Source: JAFGKM01 sp964403465 | GTDB taxonomy: Bacteria; Ratteibacteria; UBA8468; B48-G9; JAFGKM01 | Direction: 5' to 3' | NCBI GenBank assembly: GCA_964403465.1 | Contig: CAYOFY010000024.1 | Coordinates: 1-19,277, forward strand | DNA length: 19,277 nt | Shown: positions 1 to 7,676 of the stretch, piece after piece | How positions within the stretch are numbered: the stretch's first letter is position 1 | How the letters are laid out: each line of letters begins with the position of its first letter | Program-made: the position numbers and the translations under genes | The notes under the pieces: generated by a model | Seen by the model: only the letters and a program-made list of their open reading frames with translations | Databases searched by the model: none | Told to the model about the DNA's origin: nothing

Positions 1-890
1 GCAACCCGAAAGCCTCTCCGGCATACCTTGAACCGATACCTCCGGTTATATAGACTTTGCTCTCTATCATTTCTTTCCAGAGGGACAGCAGCTTTTTGAA
101 ATACTTGCTATCCCCGGTTTCCGTGTAATAATCCGCCGCTCCGGAACAGAGATACATCATTCTTACCGCATGACCTGTTACCCCGGGGAATTTCAGGAAA
201 GAATATCCACCCAGTACCCTGTAAGGCACACTCATCAAAAATTCAGCAAGCACCAGATATTTCTTTTTGCCCGTTACCCTGTATAATTCAACGAGAGCCA
301 TCTCCACTTCAGGATGACCGTCATTTTCCTCAATCTTTCCTTTGCCGAATTTTCTGCAGATAAAATCCGCCCATCTATTGGCTATGTTCAGGAAATTATC
401 TTTCCCTGTTGCCCGGTAATGGGCAATTGCCGCCTGTATGAGGTGACCGCCGCAGTACAGTTCATGAGAACTTGCCAGACTCTTGAACCTTCTTTTCCTG
501 CAAGGTCCTTTGTAGCGAGTATCAACATATCCGGAACTTTCCTGAGTTCCTGCTATCAGGGAGATTATTTTTTCAAGCAGTATCTCGCGTTTTATATCAT
601 ACTCATTCTGCAGGTCGTAACTCACCGCTTCCATCCACTTGTAAAGGTCGGAATCCGTAGCCAGCCGATTCGTAATAATATTCCCTCTCTTTTCACCGGA
701 TGCAATTCTGAAATTGTCTATCGTTCCGTCTTCCGGTCTGAGGAAATGTTCATACTGTGCGGGGATGCTCGTGCATCTGTTAATCCTCATCCGTTTTCCG
801 AGAAATCCCTCAAGTTTTACGTCCTTTATATCAACAGGGAAAATCCTTGCTTTTGAGTATTCCCCGGGACATACAATTCCTTCTGCCATT
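1..890 (-). CDS. GH127 beta-L-arabinofuranosidase, N-terminal half, frameshifted
   Basis: This is the N-terminal part (about 296 codons) of a glycoside hydrolase of family GH127, which removes beta-L-arabinofuranosyl residues; full members have about 600-650 residues, so the rest lies off the window. Family motifs in order are IPAQYEHF, DNFRIA, SDLYKWMEAV, HELYCGGHLIQAA, GHPEVEMALVELYRVTG, GHAVRMMYL and TGGIGS. GEAFG at the window edge contains the Glu (bases 14-16) that matches the general acid/base Glu322 of HypBA1; the zinc-cysteine nucleophile site would be further downstream. The ATG at 888-890 has an AAGGAG site six bases upstream, 13 bases after the stop of the ADP-ribosylglycohydrolase gene. 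That start is in a different frame from the body: five Ts on the coding strand (840-844) should be four. With four, the N-terminus reads straight into PVDIKDVKLEGF. No signal peptide is seen, so it is probably intracellular. The family is sure; whether the lesion is real is not. Confidence 0.85.
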
Positions 891-903
891 TTTAACTCCT
901 TTT

Positions 904-2214
904 CTATTCGGCCGTTATTATTACCCGCGCTATCTTCAAGAATCTTCTGACAATTGCGTCTGAATAAAATACAGTTTTACCGTTAAGATATGTTTCAACC
1001 CTATTCCCCAGAGGACTCTTCCATTTTGGGGGTATTTTGTTTATGCCCAGAATCGCTCCCGAGATGGAACCCGCGGTGGCACCCGTGCAATCAGTGTCCA
1101 GACCTCCCATCACAGTCAGGCAAATCGTTCGTTCAAAATCCCCTCTGCCATAGAATATCCCCGCAACGGTTAATGCCGCATTATTCAATGTATGTACAAC
1201 CGACATACCCTTGAAGCGAGCCAGTATCCTGTCAACCGTGGTCTCCCAATCCCTGTCTTTTTCGCACCATTCAAGGGTCATCCTCACAGTTTTCGCAAGG
1301 CGGCAGTTCCGGGGAATTTCCGTCAATCCAATCTCAATCGCATCAACGGGCTTTTTGACGGCAAAAGCCGCTGCAATGGTGGCGCTGAAAAACATCGCTC
1401 CGTATAATCCGGCTGAACGGTGGCTCAGATATGCATCGCGCCAGGCGAATTCCGCGGCCTTTTCCGGCCAGCCAGCCGCCGCGTATCCCCATGGGTCGCT
1501 TCTTATATCAGCACCTATCCAGTCCTGGAATGGATTGCCCAACTCACCGGCTTTCAAAGAAGGTATACCCTTTTTCAGATTTTCAAGAGCAACATGTTCC
1601 GCAGTGCATGCAAACGGCAGGTATTTGAGCCACATCCCTGCAACGTCGGCAGTGGTAAACTCAACTCCGCATTCTTCCAGTATTAAAAGACCCAGTATCG
1701 TGTATGCGAGGTCATCATCTGCTCCGACGTATCTGAGGTTTTTTCTCAGGAAATCCTTCCTCGGTGTTTTATTATAGTGCAGAGTGAGAGGGGAAGCAGA
1801 ATTCTGCGGGTCCATCTTCCAGTAATCCGAAACCGGGTATCCAACCCCTGAATTCCTGCACGCATTCTTTATTGCCTCCTTAGCCATCCCTTCAACCGGT
1901 ATCCCAAGGATGCAGCCGGCACATCTTCCAATCCAGGCTCCCTTTAATCTATCTTCCAGAAGGGAGAAATCAATTCTATCGGTCAGCCGTCTCGGGCCGT
2001 TAGGCCTTCTTTTCCTGATCTTGCCCAAACTGTCCGGTTCTTTTTTTGAAAAAGATGCTCCCTTGAGTTCCTTCACTATCCCTGCGGTCCACTTCTCAAT
2101 TGCCGCCAGTGTATTATCCGAATACCTATCAGCGCTGCCCCCGCGTTCCTTGAGCAGGTCCATCCATTGTTTATATGTATCCCACGCTGCTTCAATTTTT
2201 GAAAAGTATCCCAT
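904..2214 (-). CDS. ADP-ribosylglycohydrolase family protein
   Basis: A 436-residue member of the ADP-ribosylglycohydrolase (DraG/ARH, PF03747) superfamily, all-helical enzymes that use a two-metal centre to cleave N- or O-glycosidic bonds to ADP-ribose or related sugars. The catalytic domain starts near residue 86 (LEDRLKGAWIGRCAGCILG). Candidate metal ligands are the Asp cluster GADDDLAYT (about 165-172) and GLDTDCTGATAGSISGA (371-387, D373 and D375). The first 80 residues are a charged helical extension that I do not recognise. The ATG at 2214 follows AGGAG and lies 12 bases after the corrected stop of the dehydrogenase gene; the stop lies 13 bases before the GH127 start, so the three form one operon. 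Homologues of this family are often found beside sugar-degradation genes, so a carbohydrate substrate is as likely as ADP-ribosylated protein; this is inference. Confidence 0.88.
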   Translation of the reverse strand: MGYFSKIEAAWDTYKQWMDLLKERGGSADRYSDNTLAAIEKWTAGIVKELKGASFSKKEPDSLGKIRKRRPNGPRRLTDRIDFSLLEDRLKGAWIGRCAGCILGIPVEGMAKEAIKNACRNSGVGYPVSDYWKMDPQNSASPLTLHYNKTPRKDFLRKNLRYVGADDDLAYTILGLLILEECGVEFTTADVAGMWLKYLPFACTAEHVALENLKKGIPSLKAGELGNPFQDWIGADIRSDPWGYAAAGWPEKAAEFAWRDAYLSHRSAGLYGAMFFSATIAAAFAVKKPVDAIEIGLTEIPRNCRLAKTVRMTLEWCEKDRDWETTVDRILARFKGMSVVHTLNNAALTVAGIFYGRGDFERTICLTVMGGLDTDCTGATAGSISGAILGINKIPPKWKSPLGNRVETYLNGKTVFYSDAIVRRFLKIARVIITAE

Positions 2215-2226
2215 TTTTCTCCTCGT

Positions 2227-3448
2227 TCATGCGGTAATATCAAGTTTTTCAACGGTAATTTCGTTCAGAAGAACCTCGTCTTTCAGGAATCTTTCTATCT
2301 CCTCAATGCAGAACCTGCCTATATCCCCGAGACCCGAATTTACAACCTCCGGCAATATGGGGTGATAAAAGAACATTTTTCAAATTTCTCAAAGGACTGT
2401 CAGGAACCGGAGGTTCGGGGTTTGTCACGTCAAGGCAGGCGAAAATCCTTTCCTTTCTGAGCTCCTCTGTCAGCGCGTTTTCGTCAAGTATGGCTCCCCT
2501 TGAAGTATTAATGAAAACGGCACCGTCCTTCATTTTCCTGAAAAATTCCCTGTCAAGCATACCCTCCGTGGACTTCAGCAGCGGCGCACACAGGGCTATG
2601 ACCTCACACTTTTCGGCTATTTCATTCAGACTTTCAACTTTATTCCCACCCAGTTTGGATATATCTTCCTTATTCCAGAAGGGGTCATAAACAAAAATCC
2701 TGTCTGTGACGTTCTTCAGCAGGGAGACAAGGTTCTTCCCTACGATTGACATGCTTATAACTCCCGTATTGACCTCGCTTATTTCCTCGGTATTTCGCAA
2801 GAGCGTTTCATTATCTCTCCATCCCTTTCCTGCTTTTACAAACTCATTCCACCACGGTATCTTCTTTACCGCGACGAGTATGAGTCCGAACGTGGTTACG
2901 GCAACATTTCTTCCCAGCACGTTTGATGCGGAACTCACCCTCACTCCTTTTTTCATCAATCCCGAATCCACAACTGATTTTATGCTGCCTGCGGCATGAA
3001 AAATGAACCTCAACTCCTGCGAAGTTTCAAGGACGGATTCTTCAACCCTGGGTGACCCCCAGCTCGTTATGATTATGTTAGCTCCTGTCAGGAATCTTTT
3101 CACGTCAGACCCGCTGTCCCAGAATTCAACTTCCCCCAGTTTTCCCAGATTGCACAGCTGTCTTTTCGAGAATATCTTTTTGAAAATTTCGTTTCTTTTG
3201 GCAAGCACACATATCCTGTCCGTTATGTCCCTCTCCGTCCGTTGTTGCAACATGTGAAGCCTGTCCTGCAATTGCACCAGCCTGACTGGCAGACGCGGAG
3301 CGCCGAGTCCGATATCCACTTCGGGACATACTGTTATAAAATTTGCAAAGTCTCGCAGTTTATCCACGAAAGCGCTCGATATCCTTGCACCGTTATACCT
3401 GACAGCCTCAACAAAGCACCTGCTAACAACAATATTCGGTTTTGCCAT
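2227..3448 (-). CDS. DUF523 N-terminal half fused to D-2-hydroxyacid dehydrogenase, frameshifted
   Basis: Two unrelated families are joined in one frame. Residues 1-78 match the first half of DUF523 (YbbK-like, as in DUF523-DUF1722 proteins): KPNIVVSRC, RYNG, VCPEVDIGLGAPR and DITD, with Cys11 and Cys41 kept. The second half of DUF523 with its SPSCG motif is missing. From about residue 79 a complete NAD-dependent D-isomer-specific 2-hydroxyacid dehydrogenase begins (CVLAKRNEIF, FHAAGSI, INTSRGAILDE, DVTNPEPP, SPHIAGG) with catalytic Arg317, Glu345 and His364 present. The nucleotide-binding GxGxxG is SMSIVG (S232, S234, G237), which is atypical. As read, the frame stops at 2303, but removing one base of the T run at 2339-2341 restores a normal C-terminus (NSGLGDIGRF to EKLDITA) ending at 2227, giving 406 residues. 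The ATG at 3448 has only a weak ribosome site. It is the first gene of the operon with ARH and GH127. Confidence 0.8.
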
Positions 3449-3523
3449 ATCCGTTTCACACTTCCCTCATCATCAGGAATGCGATTTATTAACTTTGCAT
3501 GTGGAAAATAGTTTATTATCTAG

Positions 3524-3543
3524 TTTACATCAGATAGTGTAAA
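3524..3543. promoter_or_regulatory. Inverted repeat TTTACA-N8-TGTAAA, possible operator
   Basis: A perfect 6-base inverted repeat with an 8-base spacer lies 8 bases before the URO-D start codon, in the AT-rich region shared with the divergent dehydrogenase operon. Size and symmetry fit a dimeric repressor site that could control both directions. No regulator is encoded in the window, and chance occurrence is possible in AT-rich DNA. Confidence 0.3.
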
Positions 3544-3551
3544 ATATAAAG

Positions 3552-4619
3552 ATGGATTCCAGGGAAAGGGTACTTACAGCTTTTGCCCGCAGCCAGCCTG
3601 ACCGCGTACCAATCGGATTTGCGGGGGTCAACGAGAAAATCAAGGAACGTCTGACCGACTATTTCAAACTCAATCCGGATGACATGGAAGGATTATTGAG
3701 GAATCTCGGAGTTGATTTCCGCGGAGTATTTCCTGTCTATAATGGAATTCGCCTTCATAAGGAAGTGCCCGGGAGACAGGTTGACCCGGAATACGGAATC
3801 CGGACTCGATGGGTGGAACATCATGACGGCGGATACTGGGACTACTGCGATTTTCCGCTCAGGGATGCGGATGAGCAGCGTGTTGCCGAATGGCCGATGC
3901 CCTCGCCGGATAACTACGACTACGACATCGTTGTCGAGAACTGCAAGCGCCATAGCCCGCATGCCGTTTACCTGGGTGGAGCGGGGCTTGCCTGCATTAT
4001 GAACACGGCGGGATTCTTCAGGGGCATGGAACAGGTATTCGTGGACCTGGCAACCGATGACCCCGCAGGCCTTCTTCTTATTGACAGATTCATGTCCATA
4101 CAGTACGAAGTGACGCGCAGGGCCCTTGAAAAGGCATACGGGATGATTGATTTTCTCTGGATAGGGGAAGACCTCGGTTCACAGAATTCTCCCCTCATAG
4201 GCACGCACATATTCAAGAAACACATCAAGCCGCGCCACAAGAAATTCATAGAGCTTCCAAAGTCCTGCAACCTGCCTGTCATGATGCACACATGCGGCTC
4301 AAGCAGCTGGGCATATGAAGATTACATAGAGATGGGCGTAAACGTCATGGACACCCTGCAACCCGAGGCAAAGGACATGAGCCCTTCGTACTTAAAGAAG
4401 CGCTTCGGAGACAGGCTGGCATTTCACGGCTGCATATCAACGGCAGGACCCCTGGCTTACGGTACAGAACAGGATGTTATTGATAATCTGCGGTCAACCC
4501 TCGAGATCATGATGCCCGGCGGCTATTGCATGGCGCCCACTCATTCAATCCAGGACAATACCCCCGTTGAAAACGTTATCACCCTGTATCATGCGGCAAG
4601 GAGATACGGAAGATACTGA
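3552..4619 (+). CDS. Uroporphyrinogen decarboxylase (URO-D) family protein, MtaA/CmuA-like
   Basis: A 355-residue TIM-barrel protein of the URO-D superfamily (PF01208). The N-terminus MDSRERVLTAF...PDRVPI is the usual family start. HTCGS (His246, Cys248) together with HGCIS (Cys294) reproduces the zinc-binding HxC...C arrangement of MtaA/CmuA-type corrinoid methyltransferases, and GGYCMAPTHSIQDN (323-336) is the usual C-terminal loop. A real haem-pathway decarboxylase (HemE) is unlikely, since these Cys residues and the missing HemE context point to methyl transfer to or from a corrinoid or thiol. No corrinoid-binding protein is visible nearby. The ATG has no clear Shine-Dalgarno site (upstream is AATATAAAG), but the family alignment fixes the start. 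It is divergent from the GH127 operon and convergent with endonuclease IV. The substrate is unknown. Confidence 0.85.
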   Translation: MDSRERVLTAFARSQPDRVPIGFAGVNEKIKERLTDYFKLNPDDMEGLLRNLGVDFRGVFPVYNGIRLHKEVPGRQVDPEYGIRTRWVEHHDGGYWDYCDFPLRDADEQRVAEWPMPSPDNYDYDIVVENCKRHSPHAVYLGGAGLACIMNTAGFFRGMEQVFVDLATDDPAGLLLIDRFMSIQYEVTRRALEKAYGMIDFLWIGEDLGSQNSPLIGTHIFKKHIKPRHKKFIELPKSCNLPVMMHTCGSSSWAYEDYIEMGVNVMDTLQPEAKDMSPSYLKKRFGDRLAFHGCISTAGPLAYGTEQDVIDNLRSTLEIMMPGGYCMAPTHSIQDNTPVENVITLYHAARRYGRY

Positions 4620-4712
4620 TTTGCATGTTTTTTATAACTCTCCCCTCTGGCAGGATACCCTGACGCTCCCGTTCCAGGTCCTTCTGGAGGAAGTACCGGG
4701 GTAAGAAGCTGG

Positions 4713-5552
4713 TCATATCTTGCCATATTTCTCCCCGATTTCTTTCAAGATCCTCAGGTTTCTTCTATCGGCATTCGCATCCGACTTGGGTGTTTCTATG
4801 ATAAAGGGAAGGTTGCCGCAGTATTCGTCTCTTACGAGTAAATCAAATGCGGTTTTTCCGAGATATCCCCTTGATATATGCTGGTGCCTGTCCAGTCTGG
4901 AGCCGAGTTTTGATGCGGAATCATTTGCATGCACGACCAGGATACGGGACGAACCGAGTTTTCTGTCAATTGTATCAAGCATATCGTAAAGACCCTCTTT
5001 TTCCCTTATGTCATACCCGGCCTCAAATGCATGGGCGGTATCAAGACAGATCCCAACATCCCCGCCAAACCTTTCAAATAGGTATGCGAAATCTTCCCAC
5101 CTTCCTCCTATGGTATTTCCCTGGCCGGCTGTATTTTCAAGCAGTATCCCGGGAGAAATCCCCACAAAAGACTTCAGGTTTTCTGCAAGATTTTTTACTC
5201 CCGCGTCCAGCCCCGTCCCCATATGACTTCCGGGGTGCAGGACATAGTAATCGGCTCCGATGCTTTGCGCTTCATCCATCTCCTTCTCAAAAAGTGCCCG
5301 GGACATGGCCGAAATTCTTCTGTCGGGCGAGGCAAGATTGAGAAGATACGGCATGTGAACCACAACGGGCATGATGTTATTCCTTATTACGCTTTCCCTG
5401 AATCCGCGCAGTTCCTCGTCGGAGCGCTTTCTCCTCTTCCATGACCTCGGGTTCTGAAGGAAAATCTGAAAACAGTCACAGCCCAGCTCTTTCGCAACCT
5501 CAACTGCCTGTTCAAGCCCCTCTCCTATCCATATATGCGCGCCTGTTCTCAT
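4713..5552 (-). CDS. nfo: Endonuclease IV (AP endonuclease)
   Basis: A 279-residue deoxyribonuclease IV, which cuts 5' to abasic sites in base-excision repair using three zinc ions in a TIM barrel. All nine expected ligands can be placed: His66 (VVVHMPY), His106 (VLHPGSH), Glu139 (LLENTAGQG), Asp171 and His174 (LDTAHAF), His208 (VVHANDS), Asp221 and His223 (DRHQHIS), and Glu253 (IIETPK). Length is normal for the family. The ATG at 5552 follows AAAGG with seven bases of spacing. The gene stands alone, convergent with the URO-D gene and divergent from the 5645 operon across about 90 bases, so it should have its own promoter there, though no clear one was found. The 93 bases after it hold only a weak imperfect hairpin at 4677-4697. 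Confidence 0.96.
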   Translation of the reverse strand: MRTGAHIWIGEGLEQAVEVAKELGCDCFQIFLQNPRSWKRRKRSDEELRGFRESVIRNNIMPVVVHMPYLLNLASPDRRISAMSRALFEKEMDEAQSIGADYYVLHPGSHMGTGLDAGVKNLAENLKSFVGISPGILLENTAGQGNTIGGRWEDFAYLFERFGGDVGICLDTAHAFEAGYDIREKEGLYDMLDTIDRKLGSSRILVVHANDSASKLGSRLDRHQHISRGYLGKTAFDLLVRDEYCGNLPFIIETPKSDANADRRNLRILKEIGEKYGKI

Positions 5553-5644
5553 TGCATGCCTTTACTGTTTTATGCTAATATTTTTCTGCCCGCTCGCTTA
5601 TTTTACCACAGGGATGAAAAACAATTTATAAAGGGGGTAGAAAA

Positions 5645-6226
5645 ATGAAAAAGACGGTATTCATAGCTGTTACGTTTTTCCTGCTGTCATCCATTCCATG
5701 CCTCCCGCAGGACAGGACGAGTGCGGAGGAGATCATAACTCCGGATCCGCAGGGCTTCAGGGGTATATCATGGGGACAGAAGATATCCGACACGCAAAAT
5801 ATGAAAAGTATCGGTTCCCTTGATTTTTCCGAGTACCCCGATATTTTTGAAAAGTCCGCCAGACAGTATATCTTCTACTTCCTCAAGGAGTGGAAAGGCA
5901 ACGCGTATGTGAATGAAAAGGACAGCCCGAGGATAGGTTATGCTGTGGCCGACGAGATAATATATCTTTTCTGGAAGGACAGGTTCTACGGGGCCGTGGT
6001 GGAATCCCTCGGCAATACCAACCGTGATGAACTGGAGAAAGCGCTTATCTTATGGCTCGGAAGCCCTACGGTTACAATAAAAACAGGAAGCACGCATACG
6101 GTCGTATGGGAAAGGAAGAGCGTCAGGGCAATACTGGATTTCACGATAACAGTAATGGCGAGCAAAAGAGACGTGAAACTGTATATCCTTTCAAGGGAAA
6201 TGGAATCCCGTTTTATAGGATTCTGA
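5645..6226 (+). CDS. Exported protein of unknown function
   Basis: A 193-residue protein with a clear Sec signal peptide (MKKTVFIAVTFFLLSSIPCL, lysines then a hydrophobic core, cleavage near residue 20-27). The mature part starts with GFRGISWGQKIS, a short motif shared by small exported proteins of several anaerobic lineages, in which the segment FRG.xWG is followed by alternating strands. The rest is a mix of beta strands and a helix (residues 128-138) with no cysteine pattern or catalytic motif that I recognise. The ATG follows AAGGGGG with good spacing. It is the first gene of a plus-strand operon with the 6242, 6783 and 7677 genes, 15 bases before the next start. Function is unknown. Confidence 0.8.
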   Translation: MKKTVFIAVTFFLLSSIPCLPQDRTSAEEIITPDPQGFRGISWGQKISDTQNMKSIGSLDFSEYPDIFEKSARQYIFYFLKEWKGNAYVNEKDSPRIGYAVADEIIYLFWKDRFYGAVVESLGNTNRDELEKALILWLGSPTVTIKTGSTHTVVWERKSVRAILDFTITVMASKRDVKLYILSREMESRFIGF

Positions 6227-6241
6227 TTCCAGGTGTCTCAA

Positions 6242-6820
6242 ATGAATACCAGGGATAGGTTTGAAGAAATTTTTCTTCTTTATCTCATCAAATCAAAAAC
6301 ACTGCTTATCGCAAAGAAGCAAATAATTTTGCAGCAGATTCGTAATGCGCTGCTTCTGGAAATAGAAAAAAGGAACTGGAAGATTGATGATATGAAGAGG
6401 CATATCTATCACGAGATTACCGTTTCATTCTACGAGGAGAGCCTATGGGACATTGATTTTCTCATAAAGAGGAAAAAAAGATGCGGGAGTTTCGGGATAA
6501 CGCAGGAACACCTTGAGTCGCTTTACAGATTTGAAAAACACCAGCTCGGTTATTCATTTGAAGAAGAAAGCATAAATGTCGGCAGGGATATAAATAGATT
6601 CATTGATAAGGGTATCCCGCCAGACACGGCTGCAGACCTTCTTTTGAAAAAATATGCCATGATAACCACCTCCACCCTCCTTGCCCTGGAGGGTAATCTC
6701 ACCCCCAACTTTTTGCCGGATTTTGTCCTTGCAAAAATAAAGAGAAGCATTGTTGACGATTATTTTGACTCCCGGAAATCAAATGCTGGACAGGACACAA
6801 TTGATAGACAGACGCATTGA
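6242..6820 (+). CDS. Hypothetical protein, mostly helical, cytoplasmic
   Basis: A 192-residue, charged, predominantly helical protein without signal peptide, membrane segment or cysteine cluster. I do not recognise the family. Visible segments are an N-terminal hydrophobic-charged helix (about 8-45, FEEIFLLYLIKSKTLLIA), a basic stretch IKRKKRCGSFGI near 80, and a C-terminal helical part (GIPPDTAADLLLKKYAMI). The ATG at 6242 is preferred over the in-frame GTG at 6233 because CAGGTG lies just upstream of it at ribosome-site distance. The 3' end overlaps the start of the radical SAM gene by 38 bases in another frame, so translation is probably coupled. Its place before the radical SAM enzyme suggests a partner or substrate, which is inference only. 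Confidence 0.7.
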   Translation: MNTRDRFEEIFLLYLIKSKTLLIAKKQIILQQIRNALLLEIEKRNWKIDDMKRHIYHEITVSFYEESLWDIDFLIKRKKRCGSFGITQEHLESLYRFEKHQLGYSFEEESINVGRDINRFIDKGIPPDTAADLLLKKYAMITTSTLLALEGNLTPNFLPDFVLAKIKRSIVDDYFDSRKSNAGQDTIDRQTH

Positions 6821-7670
6821 ACGCCTTTATGAAATACTTAAGGCGTGTGAACTCTGCGCAAGAAAGTGCAGAGTTGATAGAAACGCGGGGGGAAAAGGTG
6901 TGTGCAGGTCCGGAGCCCAGATGATGGTCTCAAGTTATGGGGCACACTTCGGGGAGGAGTCTGAACTGGTGGGCAGGCACGGTTCAGGTACCATTTTCCT
7001 GGCCGGTTGCAACCTGCTCTGCCTGTACTGTCAGAACTACGAGATAAGCCACCTTGGTACCGGCAGCCAGATGACACCCCATGCACTTTCCCGCGTAATT
7101 CTGGAATTGCAGAGAGCGGGATGTCACAACATAAATTTTGTCACCCCGTCGCACTTCACCCCGCAGATAATAGAATCCCTGCGTTATGCGATTGAGGAAG
7201 GATTAAGCATACCTGTCATCTGGAACTGCGGAGGATACGAAAACGTGCAGGTAATAAGATTACTTGACGGAATAGTGGATATCTACATGCCTGACATCAA
7301 GTACGGCGATGCGGAACCTGCAAAGAAGTATTCCTCTGCACCTGATTATTTTGAAAGGTGCACTGAATCCGTGATTGAAATGTACCGGCAGGTCGGCGAC
7401 CTGCAAATCGATCCGGAAGGCATAGCCCGAAAAGGAATTTTGTTCAGACATCTTGTTCTGCCCAATAGACTGGCTGGTTCGGAAAAGGTTCTAAAATTCA
7501 TTGCGGGCATTTCGAAGAACAGTTATGTGAACATAATGGGGCAATACAGACCCTGCGGAAAGGCTGGCAGATACCGTGAGATCAACAGAAGGCCAACAGA
7601 AAATGAACTGGAAGAGGTCATGCAAATGGCACATTCTGCCGGTCTCTATCGCGGATTTCCGGGAAGGTGA
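6783..7670 (+). CDS. Radical SAM protein, pyruvate-formate-lyase-activating-enzyme-like (COG1313 type)
   Basis: A 295-residue radical SAM enzyme. The cluster-binding CxxxCxxC is GCNLLCLYCQNY (Cys76, Cys80, Cys83). Ahead of it is a second cysteine set, Cys22, Cys25, Cys29 and Cys41 (ACELCARKC and GVCRSG), characteristic of the COG1313 group and likely to bind metal or an extra iron-sulphur cluster. NFVTPSHFTPQI, WNCGGYE and DIYMPDIKYG follow as in that group. These proteins are often labelled PflA, but no glycyl-radical enzyme is present, so the substrate is unknown. An upstream in-frame TTG at 6750 would lengthen it by 11 residues; ATG 6783 fits family length better although its ribosome site (GGAAA) is weak. 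It overlaps the preceding gene and ends six bases before the Mut7-C gene. Confidence 0.88.
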   Translation: MLDRTQLIDRRIERLYEILKACELCARKCRVDRNAGGKGVCRSGAQMMVSSYGAHFGEESELVGRHGSGTIFLAGCNLLCLYCQNYEISHLGTGSQMTPHALSRVILELQRAGCHNINFVTPSHFTPQIIESLRYAIEEGLSIPVIWNCGGYENVQVIRLLDGIVDIYMPDIKYGDAEPAKKYSSAPDYFERCTESVIEMYRQVGDLQIDPEGIARKGILFRHLVLPNRLAGSEKVLKFIAGISKNSYVNIMGQYRPCGKAGRYREINRRPTENELEEVMQMAHSAGLYRGFPGR

Positions 7671-7676
7671 TGCATT

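Noticed and set aside
314..856. 180-residue plus-strand open frame
   Set aside because: Lies antisense to the GH127 body, which has strong family motifs; the translation shows no domain.
1211..1777. 188-residue plus-strand open frame
   Set aside because: Antisense to the ADP-ribosylglycohydrolase gene, low-complexity Ser/Ala/Arg composition, no ribosome site.
4677..4697. Imperfect 8-base hairpin between two convergent genes
   Set aside because: One mismatch and no T tract, so it is a weak terminator candidate only.
4622..4703. Short plus-strand open stretch ending in TAA after the URO-D gene
   Set aside because: No start codon with a ribosome site and no recognisable family; the URO-D protein already has its normal C-terminus.
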